NCBI RefSeq assembly: GCF_030687575.1
Contig: NZ_CP117439.1
Span: forward strand, 5,533,501 to 5,597,500
DNA from: Pseudomonas sp. FP2309
GTDB lineage: Bacteria > Pseudomonadota > Gammaproteobacteria > Pseudomonadales > Pseudomonadaceae
DNA length: 64,000 bases
Direction of reading: 5' to 3'
Shown here: positions 1 to 9,248 of the stretch, in pieces
Layout: every line of letters begins with the position of its first letter
How positions within the stretch are numbered: position 1 is the stretch's first letter
Position numbers and translations under genes: made by a program
Notes under the pieces: generated by a model
What the model was told of the DNA's origin: nothing
The model's input: only the letters and a program-made list of their open reading frames with translations
Databases searched by the model: none

Positions 1-840
1 GGCCCGCAAACCGCGCTGGTGGTCGGCCCCAAAGGCGAAGAAATCTGGACCGACCAGTACGGCCGCGTGAAGGTGCACTTCTACTGGGACCGTCACGACC
101 AATCCAACGAAAACAGTTCGTGCTGGATTCGCGTGTCGCAATCCTGGGCCGGCAAGAACTGGGGTTCAATGCAGATTCCACGCATCGGCCAGGAAGTGAT
201 CGTGAGTTTCCTGGAAGGTGATCCCGACCGGCCGATCATCACTGGGCGGGTGTACAACGCTGAGCAGACGGTGCCTTACGATCTGCCCGAAAACGCCACC
301 CAAAGCGGCATGAAGAGCCGTTCGAGCAAGGGCGGCACGCCAGCCAACTTCAATGAAATCCGCATGGAGGACAAGAAGGGGTTGGAGCAGCTGTATATCC
401 ATGCCGAGCGTAACCAGGACATCGTGGTGGAGGTGGATGAAAGCCATTCGGTGGGGCATGACCGGAATAAAAGCATCGGGCATGACGAAATCGTGACCGT
501 CGGCAACGACCGGGTACGCGCAGTCAAGCACGACGACATGCTCATGGTGGGGTTCAGCAAGACAGACGCCATCAGTAAAAGTTACCTGATTGAAGTGGGC
601 GAAAACCTGCGCCTGGTCTGTGGCAAAAGTGTGCTGGAGCTCAATGCAAGCGGGCAGATCAATCTCACCGGCGTTCAGATCAACGTGTATTCCGAAGGCA
701 GCTCCGAGATCAACACCGGCGGCAATCTGCATTTGAACATTGGCGGCAAAGGCGGTACCACACCCATGGGCCAAGGGGTCAAGGGTGAAATCGACGCGGC
801 CGTCAATTCCATGTTTCCCAAGCCGCCTTCCGGCCAATAA
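1..840 (+). CDS. VgrG T6SS spike protein, C-terminal part (5' end outside window)
   Basis: The frame is open from the first base, so this is the 3' end of a longer gene. VgrG trimers form the puncturing tip of the type VI secretion tube and carry effectors. The visible part starts in the gp5-like OB-fold (DQYGRVKVHFYWD, then a CWIRVSQSWAG stretch and PRIGQEVIVSFLEGDPDRP, all typical of VgrG). It continues into a needle-like beta region with short repeats rich in VGHDR/IGHDE. It ends in a Gly-rich tail with no extra catalytic domain. The following chaperone and PAAR-Rhs genes are on the same strand at spacings of 14 and 12 bases, so this VgrG probably loads the Rhs effector. Confidence 0.93.
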   Translation, partial: GPQTALVVGPKGEEIWTDQYGRVKVHFYWDRHDQSNENSSCWIRVSQSWAGKNWGSMQIPRIGQEVIVSFLEGDPDRPIITGRVYNAEQTVPYDLPENATQSGMKSRSSKGGTPANFNEIRMEDKKGLEQLYIHAERNQDIVVEVDESHSVGHDRNKSIGHDEIVTVGNDRVRAVKHDDMLMVGFSKTDAISKSYLIEVGENLRLVCGKSVLELNASGQINLTGVQINVYSEGSSEINTGGNLHLNIGGKGGTTPMGQGVKGEIDAAVNSMFPKPPSGQ

Positions 841-854
841 CGAGATTCCGTTTC

Positions 855-1289
855 ATGACCTATCAACTCAATGAACTGCAATTCACGCTGCCCAGCGATG
901 ACGTTCAAGATGCTTCCATCAATATCCTGAAGTTCGCTGCTCTGGGTACGTCGTTGATCATCAGCCGTAGCCTTCTGAATGAGGGTGAAACGCTGCAAAG
1001 CAACTTCGAAGAGCAACTGGCGAAGCTGGAGAAGCAGGTACAGGACTTGCGCTACCAACCGGCCAAGGCACTTCGTGTAGGCGCGGCGCAGGATATAGAC
1101 GCCATCGAAGTGCATAACCAGTTCAGCAAGGGCACCGAGCGTATTCATCAATACCAGTTAGCGCTTGTGATACCCGGCACTCGGCAGATGCTTGCCCTGA
1201 GTTATGTCAAAGCCCAACCCCTGGGCGATGCTGAAAGTGCCCATTGGGCAACCATCAAAAGCACCCTGCAACTGAATCCCAAGCCTTGA
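855..1289 (+). CDS. Eag-type T6SS effector chaperone (DcrB/DUF1795 family)
   Basis: This is a 144-residue protein without a signal peptide, of the DUF1795/DcrB-like fold. EagR/EagT chaperones of this family bind the hydrophobic N-terminal segments of prePAAR effectors and keep them soluble until they are loaded on VgrG. The family call rests on size, the N-terminal pattern MTYQLNELQFTLP, a C-terminal strand-rich half, and the position between vgrG and an rhs gene that carries a prePAAR motif. Only one chaperone gene is present, although the Rhs has hydrophobic segments on both sides of its PAAR domain. A specific partnership with the next gene is inferred from adjacency. Confidence 0.85.
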   Translation: MTYQLNELQFTLPSDDVQDASINILKFAALGTSLIISRSLLNEGETLQSNFEEQLAKLEKQVQDLRYQPAKALRVGAAQDIDAIEVHNQFSKGTERIHQYQLALVIPGTRQMLALSYVKAQPLGDAESAHWATIKSTLQLNPKP

Positions 1290-1301
1290 AGTCCCTCATC
1301 C

Positions 1302-4300
1302 ATGTCTGACGCTCTCTGGGCGGCACGTCTCGGCGACGGCCTGCTGCACACCTCGGCGATGGCCGACATCTTGGGCGGCGTGCTGGAAATTGCGGCCAAC
1401 ATCGCTATTACGGCCGTCGCCACTGCTGCGATTGTGGCCGCCACCGGTATTACCGTCGTTACCGGCGGTCTGGGCTGCTTTGTGCTCGGCGCGGTGGTGG
1501 GCATCATCGTCGGTATAGGCATGAGCAAGACGGGGGCGGACAAGGGACTGACAAAGGTTTGTGACTGGATAGGCAATGCGTTATTCCCGCCTGTGGTGAT
1601 GGCAACCATCGCCACAGGCTCCCACAACACCTTTACCAACGGCATACCCTCCGCACGTGCCGCAGGCGCTATCGGCCCAGTCAGTTCGCAACCCGCCGAA
1701 GGGGGTAGTCCCGAAGAAGCCAGCTACCTTGACATGGCCAAGGGTTTCTTCTCGCAGATCTGGCGGCCCACAGTGGCGGTTCCTGCACCAGGCGCAGTAC
1801 CCAAACCGCTGGATATTGTGATCTGCACCAAACATCCCCCGATGCCGCCGCAGTTTATTGCCGAAGGCTCCAGCAAGGTCACTATCAACGGTCAGCCGGC
1901 CGCCCGCAGCGGTGATCGAAGCACCTGCGACGCCTCGATTGTCGAGTCGGGGATGATCTCCAGCAACGTGCGTATTGGCGGAAGCCCCGTGGTGGTGCGC
2001 GAGATCCGCAGTGGCAAAACACCCGGTGTCGGGCTGGCGGTGACCGCACTGTTGATGCTACGTGGTGGCGGCTCCAAGTTTTTCAGCAAGCTGCCGTGCA
2101 TGGTCGTTGGTGGACTGGTGTCGTGGGGCACCAGCCAAGTGACCAATGCCATTACTTCTGCAGTCGCAGGCTCGCCCAACCCGGTACACAGCTCCACTGG
2201 CGCGAAAATTCTTGATGGGGAAGACGATCTGGACTTCGCTCTGCCCGGCCTGCTCCCTATCGAGTGGCAGCGCTACTACAGCAGTCGGGACGAGCGTAGC
2301 GACGGCCTGTTCGGTGCCAGCTGGAGCGTGATCTACGAGGTCTGCGTCGAGATTGGCGTACACCCCGAAGGTGGGGAACGGCTGGTCTATACCGATGAGC
2401 AAGCGCGACAGATCGACATGGGCGTGATCCCGCTGGGCGGTGCCGTATTCAGCGCAGGAGAAGGCTTGAGCGTACGGCGCAATACCAATGGCCAACTACT
2501 GATTGAAAGCGTCGACGGGCTCTATCGGCTATTCGAACCAACGCCAGGCACCGCCTCACGCCTGCGCCTTAGCCAATTGGGGGATCGCAACGACAACCGA
2601 ATCTTCCTCGACTATGACGTACAGGGTCGGCTGAGCCACTTACGAGATACGTTCGACCATGTGCGTGTCGAACTTGTTTACAGCCAGCAATGGCCTGCGC
2701 GAGTGGAGCAAGTCAAACGGCTATACCCCGATCACAGCCGAGAAACCCTTGTCAGTTACGGCTACGATGCTCGCGGCGACCTGGCCGAAGTTCGCGATAC
2801 CGACGCAAACGTGCAACGCCGCTTCGCCTATGACTACGGCCAGCGCATGGTAGAGCATCAGCTGCCCACCGGGCTGCGTTGTTACTACCAATGGGACTGT
2901 GTGGACGGTAGCGAATGGCGCGTGGTGCGGCACTGGACCGATGAAGGTGACGAGTACCGGTTCGACTATGACTTGCCGGGTGGCGTGACGCGCATTACTG
3001 ATGGCTTGCAACGGGTCAGCACACGCCGCTGGAACCCGCAGTATCAGATAACCGAGTACACCGACAACCTGGGAAAAACCTGGCAGTTTGAATGGAATGA
3101 CGAGCGTCAGCTGCTCAGTGCCACCGATCCACAAGGCGGCAAATGGCAGTTCGGCTACGACGAGTCCGGCAACCTGTGCAGCACTCAGGATCCGTTGGGG
3201 CGTATCGAGTCGACATTGTGGCTGGAGCACTGGTCGCTGCCGCTGGTGGAGACCGATGCGGCAGGCCACGCGTGGCAATATCAGTACGACCAGCGAGGCA
3301 ATTGCGTCAGTGAAATCGACCCGTTGGGGCATGTCACACGGTATCGCTACGATACGTTTGGACAGGTGGTGGAGATCATCGATGCCACAGGCAAAAGCAA
3401 AACCCTGCGCTGGAATGAAACCGGACAGTTAATCCAGCACATCGACTGTTCGGGGTACCCCACAGCCTTCGAGTACGACCGCCAGGGTCATTTGCAGGTA
3501 GTCATCGACGCTTTGGGTGAGCGCCAGCGCTATCAACACGACAGCCAAGGCCGGTTGCTACAGAGCGAAATGCCGGACGGCCGCATCGAGCAGTACCTGC
3601 GCGATACCAGCGGTCTGTTGATCGGCTATACCGATGCCGCAGGTCACACCACCCGCTACCAGTACGGACGCCGCGGGCAGGTGCGCCAACGAATAGATGC
3701 CCATGGCCGGCAGATTGAGTTCCGCTACGACGCCTACGGACACCTCCAAACCCTGACCAATGAAAATGGTGAGAGTTACCGCTTTACCTGGGACCCGTGC
3801 GACCGTCTGGTAGAGCAGCAAGACCTCGACGGCAGCGCCCGACGTTATGCCTATGACCTTCTGGATAACGTAGCCGCCGTTGAGTACGTGCCCACAGGGC
3901 AGACACCTGAGCCTTCAATTGTGCATCGACTCGAACGCGATGCAGTGGGCCGCTTGCTGTTGAAACAAACCGATGACGGTCGCACCGAATACACCTACGA
4001 CCCGTTGGACCAACTTACCGCTGTCACCTTCATCGGCAATGACGAAACCACCCAGGCACTGGCCTTCGCCTACGACGCGCGCGGCCAACTACTCATCGAA
4101 CAAAGCGCCGCCGGCAGCCTGAACTACCACTACGATGAGCTCGGCAACCTGATCCAGACGCAGTTGCCCGACGGCCGTTGGCTCAACCGCCTGTACTACG
4201 GCAGCGGCCACCTGCACCAGATCAACCTCGACGGGCGCGTCATCTGCGACTTCGAACGCGACCGCCTGCACCGTGAAGTCCTGCGTACCCAGGGCCAGAT

Positions 4301-5648
4301 CACCACGCGCAGCGAATATGACCGCAGCGGCCGCCTGCGCTCACGGATACGCCGCCCCAATGGCCAGCCCACGCAACTGCCGGCCACCCAGCAAAAACAC
4401 TTCGACTATGACCCGGCCGATAACCTGATCGGCCGCCTGGAGCGTGACCGCGATAACCATCGGGATCAGCGCCAACTGCTCCACTACGACGCGACCGGGC
4501 GCATTATCGCCAGCCAGGACAACGCTCAGGGCCAGCGAGAAACGTTTGCCTATGATGCCGCCGCCAACCTGCTGGACGGTCCGTCAGCCAGTGCGGGGCT
4601 GGTGGTGCATAACAAGCTGTTGACCTATCAGGACAAACGCTATCGTTACGACGGCTTTAGCCGAATGATCGAAAAACGCAGTGCCCTACGCGGCGTACAG
4701 CTTTTTGCCTACGACGCAGAGCATCGCCTGATCGAAGTCCGTAGCCAGAAGGATGGACGCGAAACGGTCGTGAAAATGACCTATGACCCCCTCGGGCGGC
4801 GCATCGCTAAAACCGAACATGACAGCAACGGCTATCCGTTGGGTGAAAGCCGCTTTGATTGGGAGGGGTTGCGTCTGCTGCAGGAGCATCGGCATAGCCA
4901 GACCAGCCTCTATCTCTATGAAGAAGACGGCTATGTACCGCTGGCTCGCGTGGACGGCACGGGCGAGCATCAAAGCGTGCGCTACTACCACAACGACCTG
5001 AATGGATTGCCTGAGCAACTGACCGAAGCTGATGGGAAAACGGTGTGGCAGGCGCGCTATCAGGTGTGGGGGAATGCAGACGGAGAAGTGCGTGAAGCGT
5101 ACTTTATCGAAGAGCAGAATTTGCGGTTCCAGGGGCAGTATCTGGATCGGGAGATTGGGCTGCACTACAACACGTTTCGGTTTTATGATCCGGATGTGGG
5201 GAGGTTTACGACGCCGGATCCGATTGGGTTGGCGGGAGGCAGCAATCTTTACCAATACGCTCCTAACCCGACGGGTTGGATAGACCCCTGGGGCTGGGCC
5301 TGTTCCTCAGCACAAAGGAGGCAGAATAAAGTCAACGGTAAAGCCGCTGAAAACCTGGTGCATCAGAAGCTATTAAATAATCCCAAAGTGACCGTGCTCG
5401 GTACACAGGTTTATGTCAAAACTCCAGGTGCAGGGAGAGGCCGCTACGTAGACATTTTGATAAAAAATAACAAAACCGGGAAAGTCGTCGCAATTGAGGT
5501 CAAGTCAGGTGGTGCTGTACGGTCTAAAGCCCAGCTTGCAAAAGACAAAATCATCGCCGATGGGAAAGGCATATTTGGTAATTCTGGAAAGAGCACAAAA
5601 GGCGTAACCGTTAGCGAAGCCAGGGTCCCACTATGGAGGTTGCCGTAA
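1302..5648 (+). CDS. PAAR-Rhs polymorphic T6SS effector with PD-(D/E)xK-like nuclease tip
   Basis: The protein has 1448 residues. Residues 7-16 read AARLGDGLLH, an exact match to the prePAAR pattern AARxxDxxxH. A hydrophobic segment follows at about 24-70, a PAAR domain at about 165-245, and a second hydrophobic stretch at about 245-285. The Rhs cage with many YD repeats (YDxxGRL type) runs to about 1330. The core end carries DPIGL at 1306 and DPWGW at 1328-1332 where DPxGL is usual, so tip release probably occurs just after this. The last ~115 residues are the variable toxin: D1384, E1399 and K1401 form D-x14-E-x-K, preceded by a helix with AENLVHQ, as in PD-(D/E)xK nucleases. DNase activity is inferred. 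The tip DNA is visibly AT-richer than the core, the usual sign of tip exchange. Confidence 0.93.
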   Translation: MSDALWAARLGDGLLHTSAMADILGGVLEIAANIAITAVATAAIVAATGITVVTGGLGCFVLGAVVGIIVGIGMSKTGADKGLTKVCDWIGNALFPPVVMATIATGSHNTFTNGIPSARAAGAIGPVSSQPAEGGSPEEASYLDMAKGFFSQIWRPTVAVPAPGAVPKPLDIVICTKHPPMPPQFIAEGSSKVTINGQPAARSGDRSTCDASIVESGMISSNVRIGGSPVVVREIRSGKTPGVGLAVTALLMLRGGGSKFFSKLPCMVVGGLVSWGTSQVTNAITSAVAGSPNPVHSSTGAKILDGEDDLDFALPGLLPIEWQRYYSSRDERSDGLFGASWSVIYEVCVEIGVHPEGGERLVYTDEQARQIDMGVIPLGGAVFSAGEGLSVRRNTNGQLLIESVDGLYRLFEPTPGTASRLRLSQLGDRNDNRIFLDYDVQGRLSHLRDTFDHVRVELVYSQQWPARVEQVKRLYPDHSRETLVSYGYDARGDLAEVRDTDANVQRRFAYDYGQRMVEHQLPTGLRCYYQWDCVDGSEWRVVRHWTDEGDEYRFDYDLPGGVTRITDGLQRVSTRRWNPQYQITEYTDNLGKTWQFEWNDERQLLSATDPQGGKWQFGYDESGNLCSTQDPLGRIESTLWLEHWSLPLVETDAAGHAWQYQYDQRGNCVSEIDPLGHVTRYRYDTFGQVVEIIDATGKSKTLRWNETGQLIQHIDCSGYPTAFEYDRQGHLQVVIDALGERQRYQHDSQGRLLQSEMPDGRIEQYLRDTSGLLIGYTDAAGHTTRYQYGRRGQVRQRIDAHGRQIEFRYDAYGHLQTLTNENGESYRFTWDPCDRLVEQQDLDGSARRYAYDLLDNVAAVEYVPTGQTPEPSIVHRLERDAVGRLLLKQTDDGRTEYTYDPLDQLTAVTFIGNDETTQALAFAYDARGQLLIEQSAAGSLNYHYDELGNLIQTQLPDGRWLNRLYYGSGHLHQINLDGRVICDFERDRLHREVLRTQGQITTRSEYDRSGRLRSRIRRPNGQPTQLPATQQKHFDYDPADNLIGRLERDRDNHRDQRQLLHYDATGRIIASQDNAQGQRETFAYDAAANLLDGPSASAGLVVHNKLLTYQDKRYRYDGFSRMIEKRSALRGVQLFAYDAEHRLIEVRSQKDGRETVVKMTYDPLGRRIAKTEHDSNGYPLGESRFDWEGLRLLQEHRHSQTSLYLYEEDGYVPLARVDGTGEHQSVRYYHNDLNGLPEQLTEADGKTVWQARYQVWGNADGEVREAYFIEEQNLRFQGQYLDREIGLHYNTFRFYDPDVGRFTTPDPIGLAGGSNLYQYAPNPTGWIDPWGWACSSAQRRQNKVNGKAAENLVHQKLLNNPKVTVLGTQVYVKTPGAGRGRYVDILIKNNKTGKVVAIEVKSGGAVRSKAQLAKDKIIADGKGIFGNSGKSTKGVTVSEARVPLWRLP

Positions 5649-6307
5649 TGACTGAAACTGTAAAAGATATATTGAAGTTACTGACCTCATTCTTAGCAGA
5701 ACCCTTTGCGAAACATGGGTACGCGCTAAAAAAAGGCAGACATTTTGAAACGAATGGCGAGCGTGGTCGAGTTCGTCGCTACACGATAAATCTATCCAAG
5801 AGTAAGGGATGGTTTTCTCTCCACTTGACGCTTCAGATAGTGGACCCAGCGCTGATGACGTGCGTGAACAACGTCCTTAATAAAGCACTCCGAGACGAAC
5901 GGTTTGAATATCCGGAAAACTGGTCCAAGTCTATTATCGAGAAGACTATTAAAACCCGGACTTCCAACCATGTTGTCGCCGAACTGACGGACTGGCGGCC
6001 ACTAAAAAATCCCGGCGAAACGCTTGAGAACTTCAATGAGCGTTTTTCAATATGGTTGTATTCATTTGACAGCCCGGATGAAAAACCTGACTGGAAAGAG
6101 CAGTTGCTGACCAGTATTGGATTAGCCCAATGTTGGTTTGACGAAGCAGATTCGGAAGACTGGATTCGCACCAACACTGATTATCCTGCTCTTTATTTGC
6201 TATATAACGAAGGTCTAAATCAGAAACTTGAAGACAAATACAAAGCTGTGCTGAGGTCCTCTGAAGCCCCAAATGAAGTGGAACTGTTTTACCTGCATCT
6301 GTCTTGA
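5648..6307 (+). CDS. Probable cognate immunity protein of the Rhs toxin
   Basis: I do not recognise the family. The protein has 219 residues, no signal peptide and no membrane segment, so it is cytoplasmic, as expected for protection from a nuclease. An ATG exists at 5633, but the ATG at 5648 is preferred. It overlaps the toxin stop in a TAATG arrangement, and GGAGG at 5635-5639 sits at a good distance. This predicts translational coupling of immunity to toxin. Composition is AT-rich like the toxin tip and unlike the rhs core, so tip and immunity were probably acquired together. The immunity role is inferred from position only. Confidence 0.75.
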   Translation: MTETVKDILKLLTSFLAEPFAKHGYALKKGRHFETNGERGRVRRYTINLSKSKGWFSLHLTLQIVDPALMTCVNNVLNKALRDERFEYPENWSKSIIEKTIKTRTSNHVVAELTDWRPLKNPGETLENFNERFSIWLYSFDSPDEKPDWKEQLLTSIGLAQCWFDEADSEDWIRTNTDYPALYLLYNEGLNQKLEDKYKAVLRSSEAPNEVELFYLHLS

Positions 6308-6314
6308 TAGCCAG

Positions 6315-6400
6315 AACAACACCCAAGGTCAACGGGAACCTTCATCTACGATGCCGAGCATCGCTTGATCGAAATCCATAGCGAGAGGCGCTCTGCCACG
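6315..6400 (+). pseudogene. Remnant of an rhs core end
   Basis: The first part (about 6315-6340) resembles the intact rhs gene around 4519-4545, encoding NNTQGQRE against DNAQGQRE. After a frame change it encodes FIYDAEHRLIEIHSE, close to FAYDAEHRLIEVRSQ encoded around 4708-4750. The fragment has no start and is frameshifted. It is what remains of an older Rhs C-terminal segment left behind when the tip was replaced, and it marks the next gene as belonging to that displaced cassette. Confidence 0.6.
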
Positions 6401-6443
6401 TCATTCGCCAAACGAAAAGGTTGTTTCTAAAGGATCACCGGCT

Positions 6444-7106
6444 ATGGGTATCAATCAGCTTATCCTCTCACAGCAAGACCATAACCTTGGACAAATAGGC
6501 GGAGGTGCGTGGCTTACAGACCTTGAGTTGTGGCCTAAAGACCCGCAGACCGGTCAGCTTATGCTGCCGGTGATTACGATGACCTCAACGTTCTTGGACG
6601 TCCCATTCATACCCTCCGGGATGGCGCTTACTGTGTTCGTCTCCGTTGAGCGAACTGACGAAACGTACACACGATCGTCTGTACGGAAGTTGACTGTTCA
6701 TCAACAAAGCGAGATGGAAAAGCTCCAACTTGGCCATAGTCAAGTTCTGCTTCACGCACTGGCGACTTCCGAACTCACACCCGCTGAGTTGGTTGATCCA
6801 ATCCCGCGAACGTATATTGCCCAGCAACCGTTCACTCCCGAACAAATGGAGGAAGAATTGGAAGACCTGGACAGTGGCGCGAGTATCAGCAAGGCCCTTG
6901 GGCGCCCCGCTTGGTTGCAAGACCCTTTGTATGAAAGCCCTCGCTACTATTTCTTGGCTCAACTCACCGACGCCGACATTGCAAAAATCAGCCCTAGTCA
7001 CGAAGGAATATTCGGTGGAGGTATCGGCTATGTGTTCGCCGATAATCGAGCGAAAAAGCTGAAAGAAGGGGATCTGGGCGGCTATTTCCTAGTTCAATTT
7101 ACCTGA
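6444..7106 (+). CDS. Orphan immunity-like protein (YwqG/DUF1963-like)
   Basis: This is a 220-residue soluble protein with an AAGGAT ribosome site about ten bases before the ATG. The N-terminus (GGGAWLTDLELWPKDPQTGQ) and the C-terminal GGIGYVFADN segment followed by GDLGGYFLVQF recall the DUF1963/YwqG fold, whose members occur as immunity proteins in polymorphic toxin loci. That assignment is tentative. It lies directly after a decayed rhs end, the usual place for orphan immunity genes that still protect against sister strains. No active cognate toxin is visible here. Confidence 0.6.
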   Translation: MGINQLILSQQDHNLGQIGGGAWLTDLELWPKDPQTGQLMLPVITMTSTFLDVPFIPSGMALTVFVSVERTDETYTRSSVRKLTVHQQSEMEKLQLGHSQVLLHALATSELTPAELVDPIPRTYIAQQPFTPEQMEEELEDLDSGASISKALGRPAWLQDPLYESPRYYFLAQLTDADIAKISPSHEGIFGGGIGYVFADNRAKKLKEGDLGGYFLVQFT

Positions 7107-7156
7107 GAATGCGATTAGGCGAGCTGGCTTAATCCGGCATACGCATCAGCGCCCAC

Positions 7157-7192
7157 AAAAAATGGGCACCCGACCCAGTCGGCGTGCCCATT
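7157..7192 (-). terminator. Intrinsic terminator of hup
   Basis: A near-perfect stem AATGGGCAC...GTGCCCATT (7161-7192) with inner CCGAC/GTCGG is followed on the minus strand by a run of six T (7157-7162 on the complementary strand). It lies 40 bases beyond the hup stop codon. Confidence 0.85.
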
Positions 7193-7232
7193 CTTCTTAC
7201 CGCCCCGCCTCCCTTCGAGACGGTACTGCGCG

Positions 7233-7508
7233 TTACGCGTTAACGGTATCTTTAAGCGATTTGCCCGGCTTGAACGCAACAGTGTTGCTGGCCTTGATCT
7301 TCACCGGTTCACCGGTTTGCGGGTTTTTGCCGGTGCGGGCGCCGCGGTGGCGTTGCAGGAAGGTGCCGAAGCCAACGAGGGTCACGCTGTCCTTGCGGTG
7401 CAGGGCGCCGGTGATTTCTTCGAGAACGGCGTTGAGGACGCGGTTGGCCTGCTCTTTGGTGAGATCCGCTTTTTCAGCGATGGCGGCTGCGAGTTCTGGT
7501 TTACGCAT
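7233..7508 (-). CDS. hup: HU-family DNA-binding protein
   Basis: This 91-residue histone-like protein is full length for HU. It binds and bends DNA without strong sequence specificity as a dimer in the nucleoid. The N-terminal helices (MRKPELAAAIAEKADL) and the GFGTF turn are present, followed by the DNA-binding arm and the closing TVAFKPGKSLKD strand-helix, all standard for HU. An AGAGG ribosome site precedes the ATG. The position next to the rubredoxin reductase gene matches PA5348 in PAO1. Pseudomonads have several hup paralogues, and I cannot say from this sequence alone which letter applies. Confidence 0.95.
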   Translation of the reverse strand: MRKPELAAAIAEKADLTKEQANRVLNAVLEEITGALHRKDSVTLVGFGTFLQRHRGARTGKNPQTGEPVKIKASNTVAFKPGKSLKDTVNA

Positions 7509-7699
7509 AAGTGAAGCCTCTTTGACGGTTTTTTGTTGTTATGTCCGTGCCGCTCTCTATCGGAGCAGCGCCCAAAGCGCCGCAGGCTCTACTCTGCGGC
7601 CGACGGGAGTGAGGATGGCATGCCCTCGCACGCTCCGCTAGCCTCGCGACGACCTTTCTAGGGCAAAAAACAGGGTTATTCCGACAGAACGGCCAGTAT

Positions 7700-8848
7700 T
7701 TACGCCAGTAACGGCGGAAGTTCTTTGTTGAGGGCCAGTTTTTCCGCCACGGCCGTGCCGGTCAGCGCATACCCCAGCAGGCGGCCGCTGGCGTCGCGGC
7801 ACAGGGCCTTGATGTCGGCGCCCTGGCCTTCGACGCTCCATATGCCTTCAGTGCCTCGTGGCGGCGGCGAAACCACCAGCGGGCAGACCGGGGTTTTCAC
7901 GGTGACGGGCATCGGCCCGTAGCTGACCGCCGTGGGGTTGCCGGCCAGGGACTGGGCCAGGGCGCGGGCGCAGGTCATCAGGGGCATGACGTACAGCAGG
8001 TTCAAGCCGTCGACCTCGGCGCAGTCGCCCAGGGCGTAGATATTGGCGTGGGAGGTCTTGAGGTGGCGGTCCACCATGATCCCACGGTTGGTCTGCAGGC
8101 CGGCTGCGGCCGCCAGGTCGGTGCGTGGGCGCAGGCCGATGGCCGAGACCACCAGGTCGCAGCGGATCACTGCACCGTCCGACAAGTGGGCTTCAAGCCC
8201 GTCCGCCGTGCGTTGCAGGCGATTGAGCAACGGGCCCAGGTGGAAACGCGCACCCAGGCCTTCCAACCCGGCCTGCACGGCTGCGGCCGCCGCAGGGTGC
8301 AGCAGGGTCGGCATGACTTGTTCGCAGGGGGCGACCAGGTCGATTTCATAGCCGCCCAGGATCAGGTCGTTGGCGAATTCACAGCCGATCAGGCCGGCAC
8401 CGAGCAGCAGCACGCGGCGTTTACCGGCCGCAGCGCTGCGAAAGCGCGCGTAGTCTTCAAGGTCGTTGATCGGGAAAATCAGGTCCGCCCCATCGCCCTC
8501 GACGGGCACTTGCACGGTCTGGGCCCCCCAGGCCAGGATCAGGTCGCGATAAGCCACCGCTTCTTCGCCGATCCACAGGCGCTTGTGGCCTGGATCGATG
8601 CCGCTGACGCGGGTGTGGGTGCGCACTTCGGCTTTAAGTTGCTCGGCCATCGCGCCGGGTTCAGCCATGCTCAGGCCATCGGCTTCCTTGTTTTTGCCAA
8701 AACCGGTGGAGAGCATGGGCTTGGAGTAGGAACGCCCGTCATCCGCCGTGATCAGCAGCAACGGGGTTTCGCTGTCGAGCTTGCGAAACTCACGGGCCAC
8801 GTTGTAACCGGCCAATCCAGTGCCGATGATCACGACAGGTGCGTTCAT
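7700..8848 (-). CDS. alkT: Rubredoxin-NAD(+) reductase
   Basis: This 382-residue FAD protein passes electrons from NADH to rubredoxin. The N-terminal FAD-binding Rossmann motif reads [15 protein letters not shown] second dinucleotide motif, [14 protein letters not shown], lies near residue 145 for NAD. The [10 protein letters not shown] motif near 275 closes the FAD site. AGGAG precedes the ATG. The rubredoxin gene lies 37 bases upstream on the same strand, so the pair is an operon. Such pairs serve alkane hydroxylases or oxidative-stress electron transfer; no hydroxylase gene is nearby, so a general redox role is more likely. Confidence 0.93.
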   Translation of the reverse strand: MNAPVVIIGTGLAGYNVAREFRKLDSETPLLLITADDGRSYSKPMLSTGFGKNKEADGLSMAEPGAMAEQLKAEVRTHTRVSGIDPGHKRLWIGEEAVAYRDLILAWGAQTVQVPVEGDGADLIFPINDLEDYARFRSAAAGKRRVLLLGAGLIGCEFANDLILGGYEIDLVAPCEQVMPTLLHPAAAAAVQAGLEGLGARFHLGPLLNRLQRTADGLEAHLSDGAVIRCDLVVSAIGLRPRTDLAAAAGLQTNRGIMVDRHLKTSHANIYALGDCAEVDGLNLLYVMPLMTCARALAQSLAGNPTAVSYGPMPVTVKTPVCPLVVSPPPRGTEGIWSVEGQGADIKALCRDASGRLLGYALTGTAVAEKLALNKELPPLLA

Positions 8849-8885
8849 GCCTTTCTCCTTGCAGTACGTTGCTTAAATGGTCAGA

Positions 8886-9053
8886 TCAGCCGATTTCGAT
8901 CATTTCGAAATCCATCTTGCCGACGCCGCAGTCAGGGCACAGCCAGTCTGCCGGGACATCTTCCCAGCGCGTACCGGGCAGAATGCCGTCATCCGGCCAG
9001 CCGTCTGCTTCGTTGTAGATAAGGCCACAGACGATACATTGCCACTTCTTCAT
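8886..9053 (-). CDS. Rubredoxin
   Basis: This is a 55-residue iron protein that carries single electrons. Reading the minus strand from the ATG at 9053 gives a protein starting [10 protein letters not shown] and containing WLCPDCG. The two CxxCG knuckles at residues 6-10 and about 39-43 supply the four cysteines for iron. The intervening segment [17 protein letters not shown] is canonical. GAGGAAG lies upstream at good spacing. It is the first gene of an operon with the reductase. PAO1 has two rubredoxins at this place and only one is present here. Confidence 0.94.
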   Translation of the reverse strand: MKKWQCIVCGLIYNEADGWPDDGILPGTRWEDVPADWLCPDCGVGKMDFEMIEIG

Positions 9054-9248
9054 TACTTACTTCCTCAGGTCCAGGCAGGTTGGCCGACGGTCGATGGATC
9101 CAGCGTTGCCGTGCGGCTCAGGGCGTTTTGTACTGATCGGGGCCGGCAGATGCAAGCGCGATCGACGCAAGGCGCCGGCTCAGCCCGGCAAAAGTCAGGG
9201 GTGCCATGGTAAGCTCGCCGCCTCTTTGGCTGCCAATACTGACTCACC

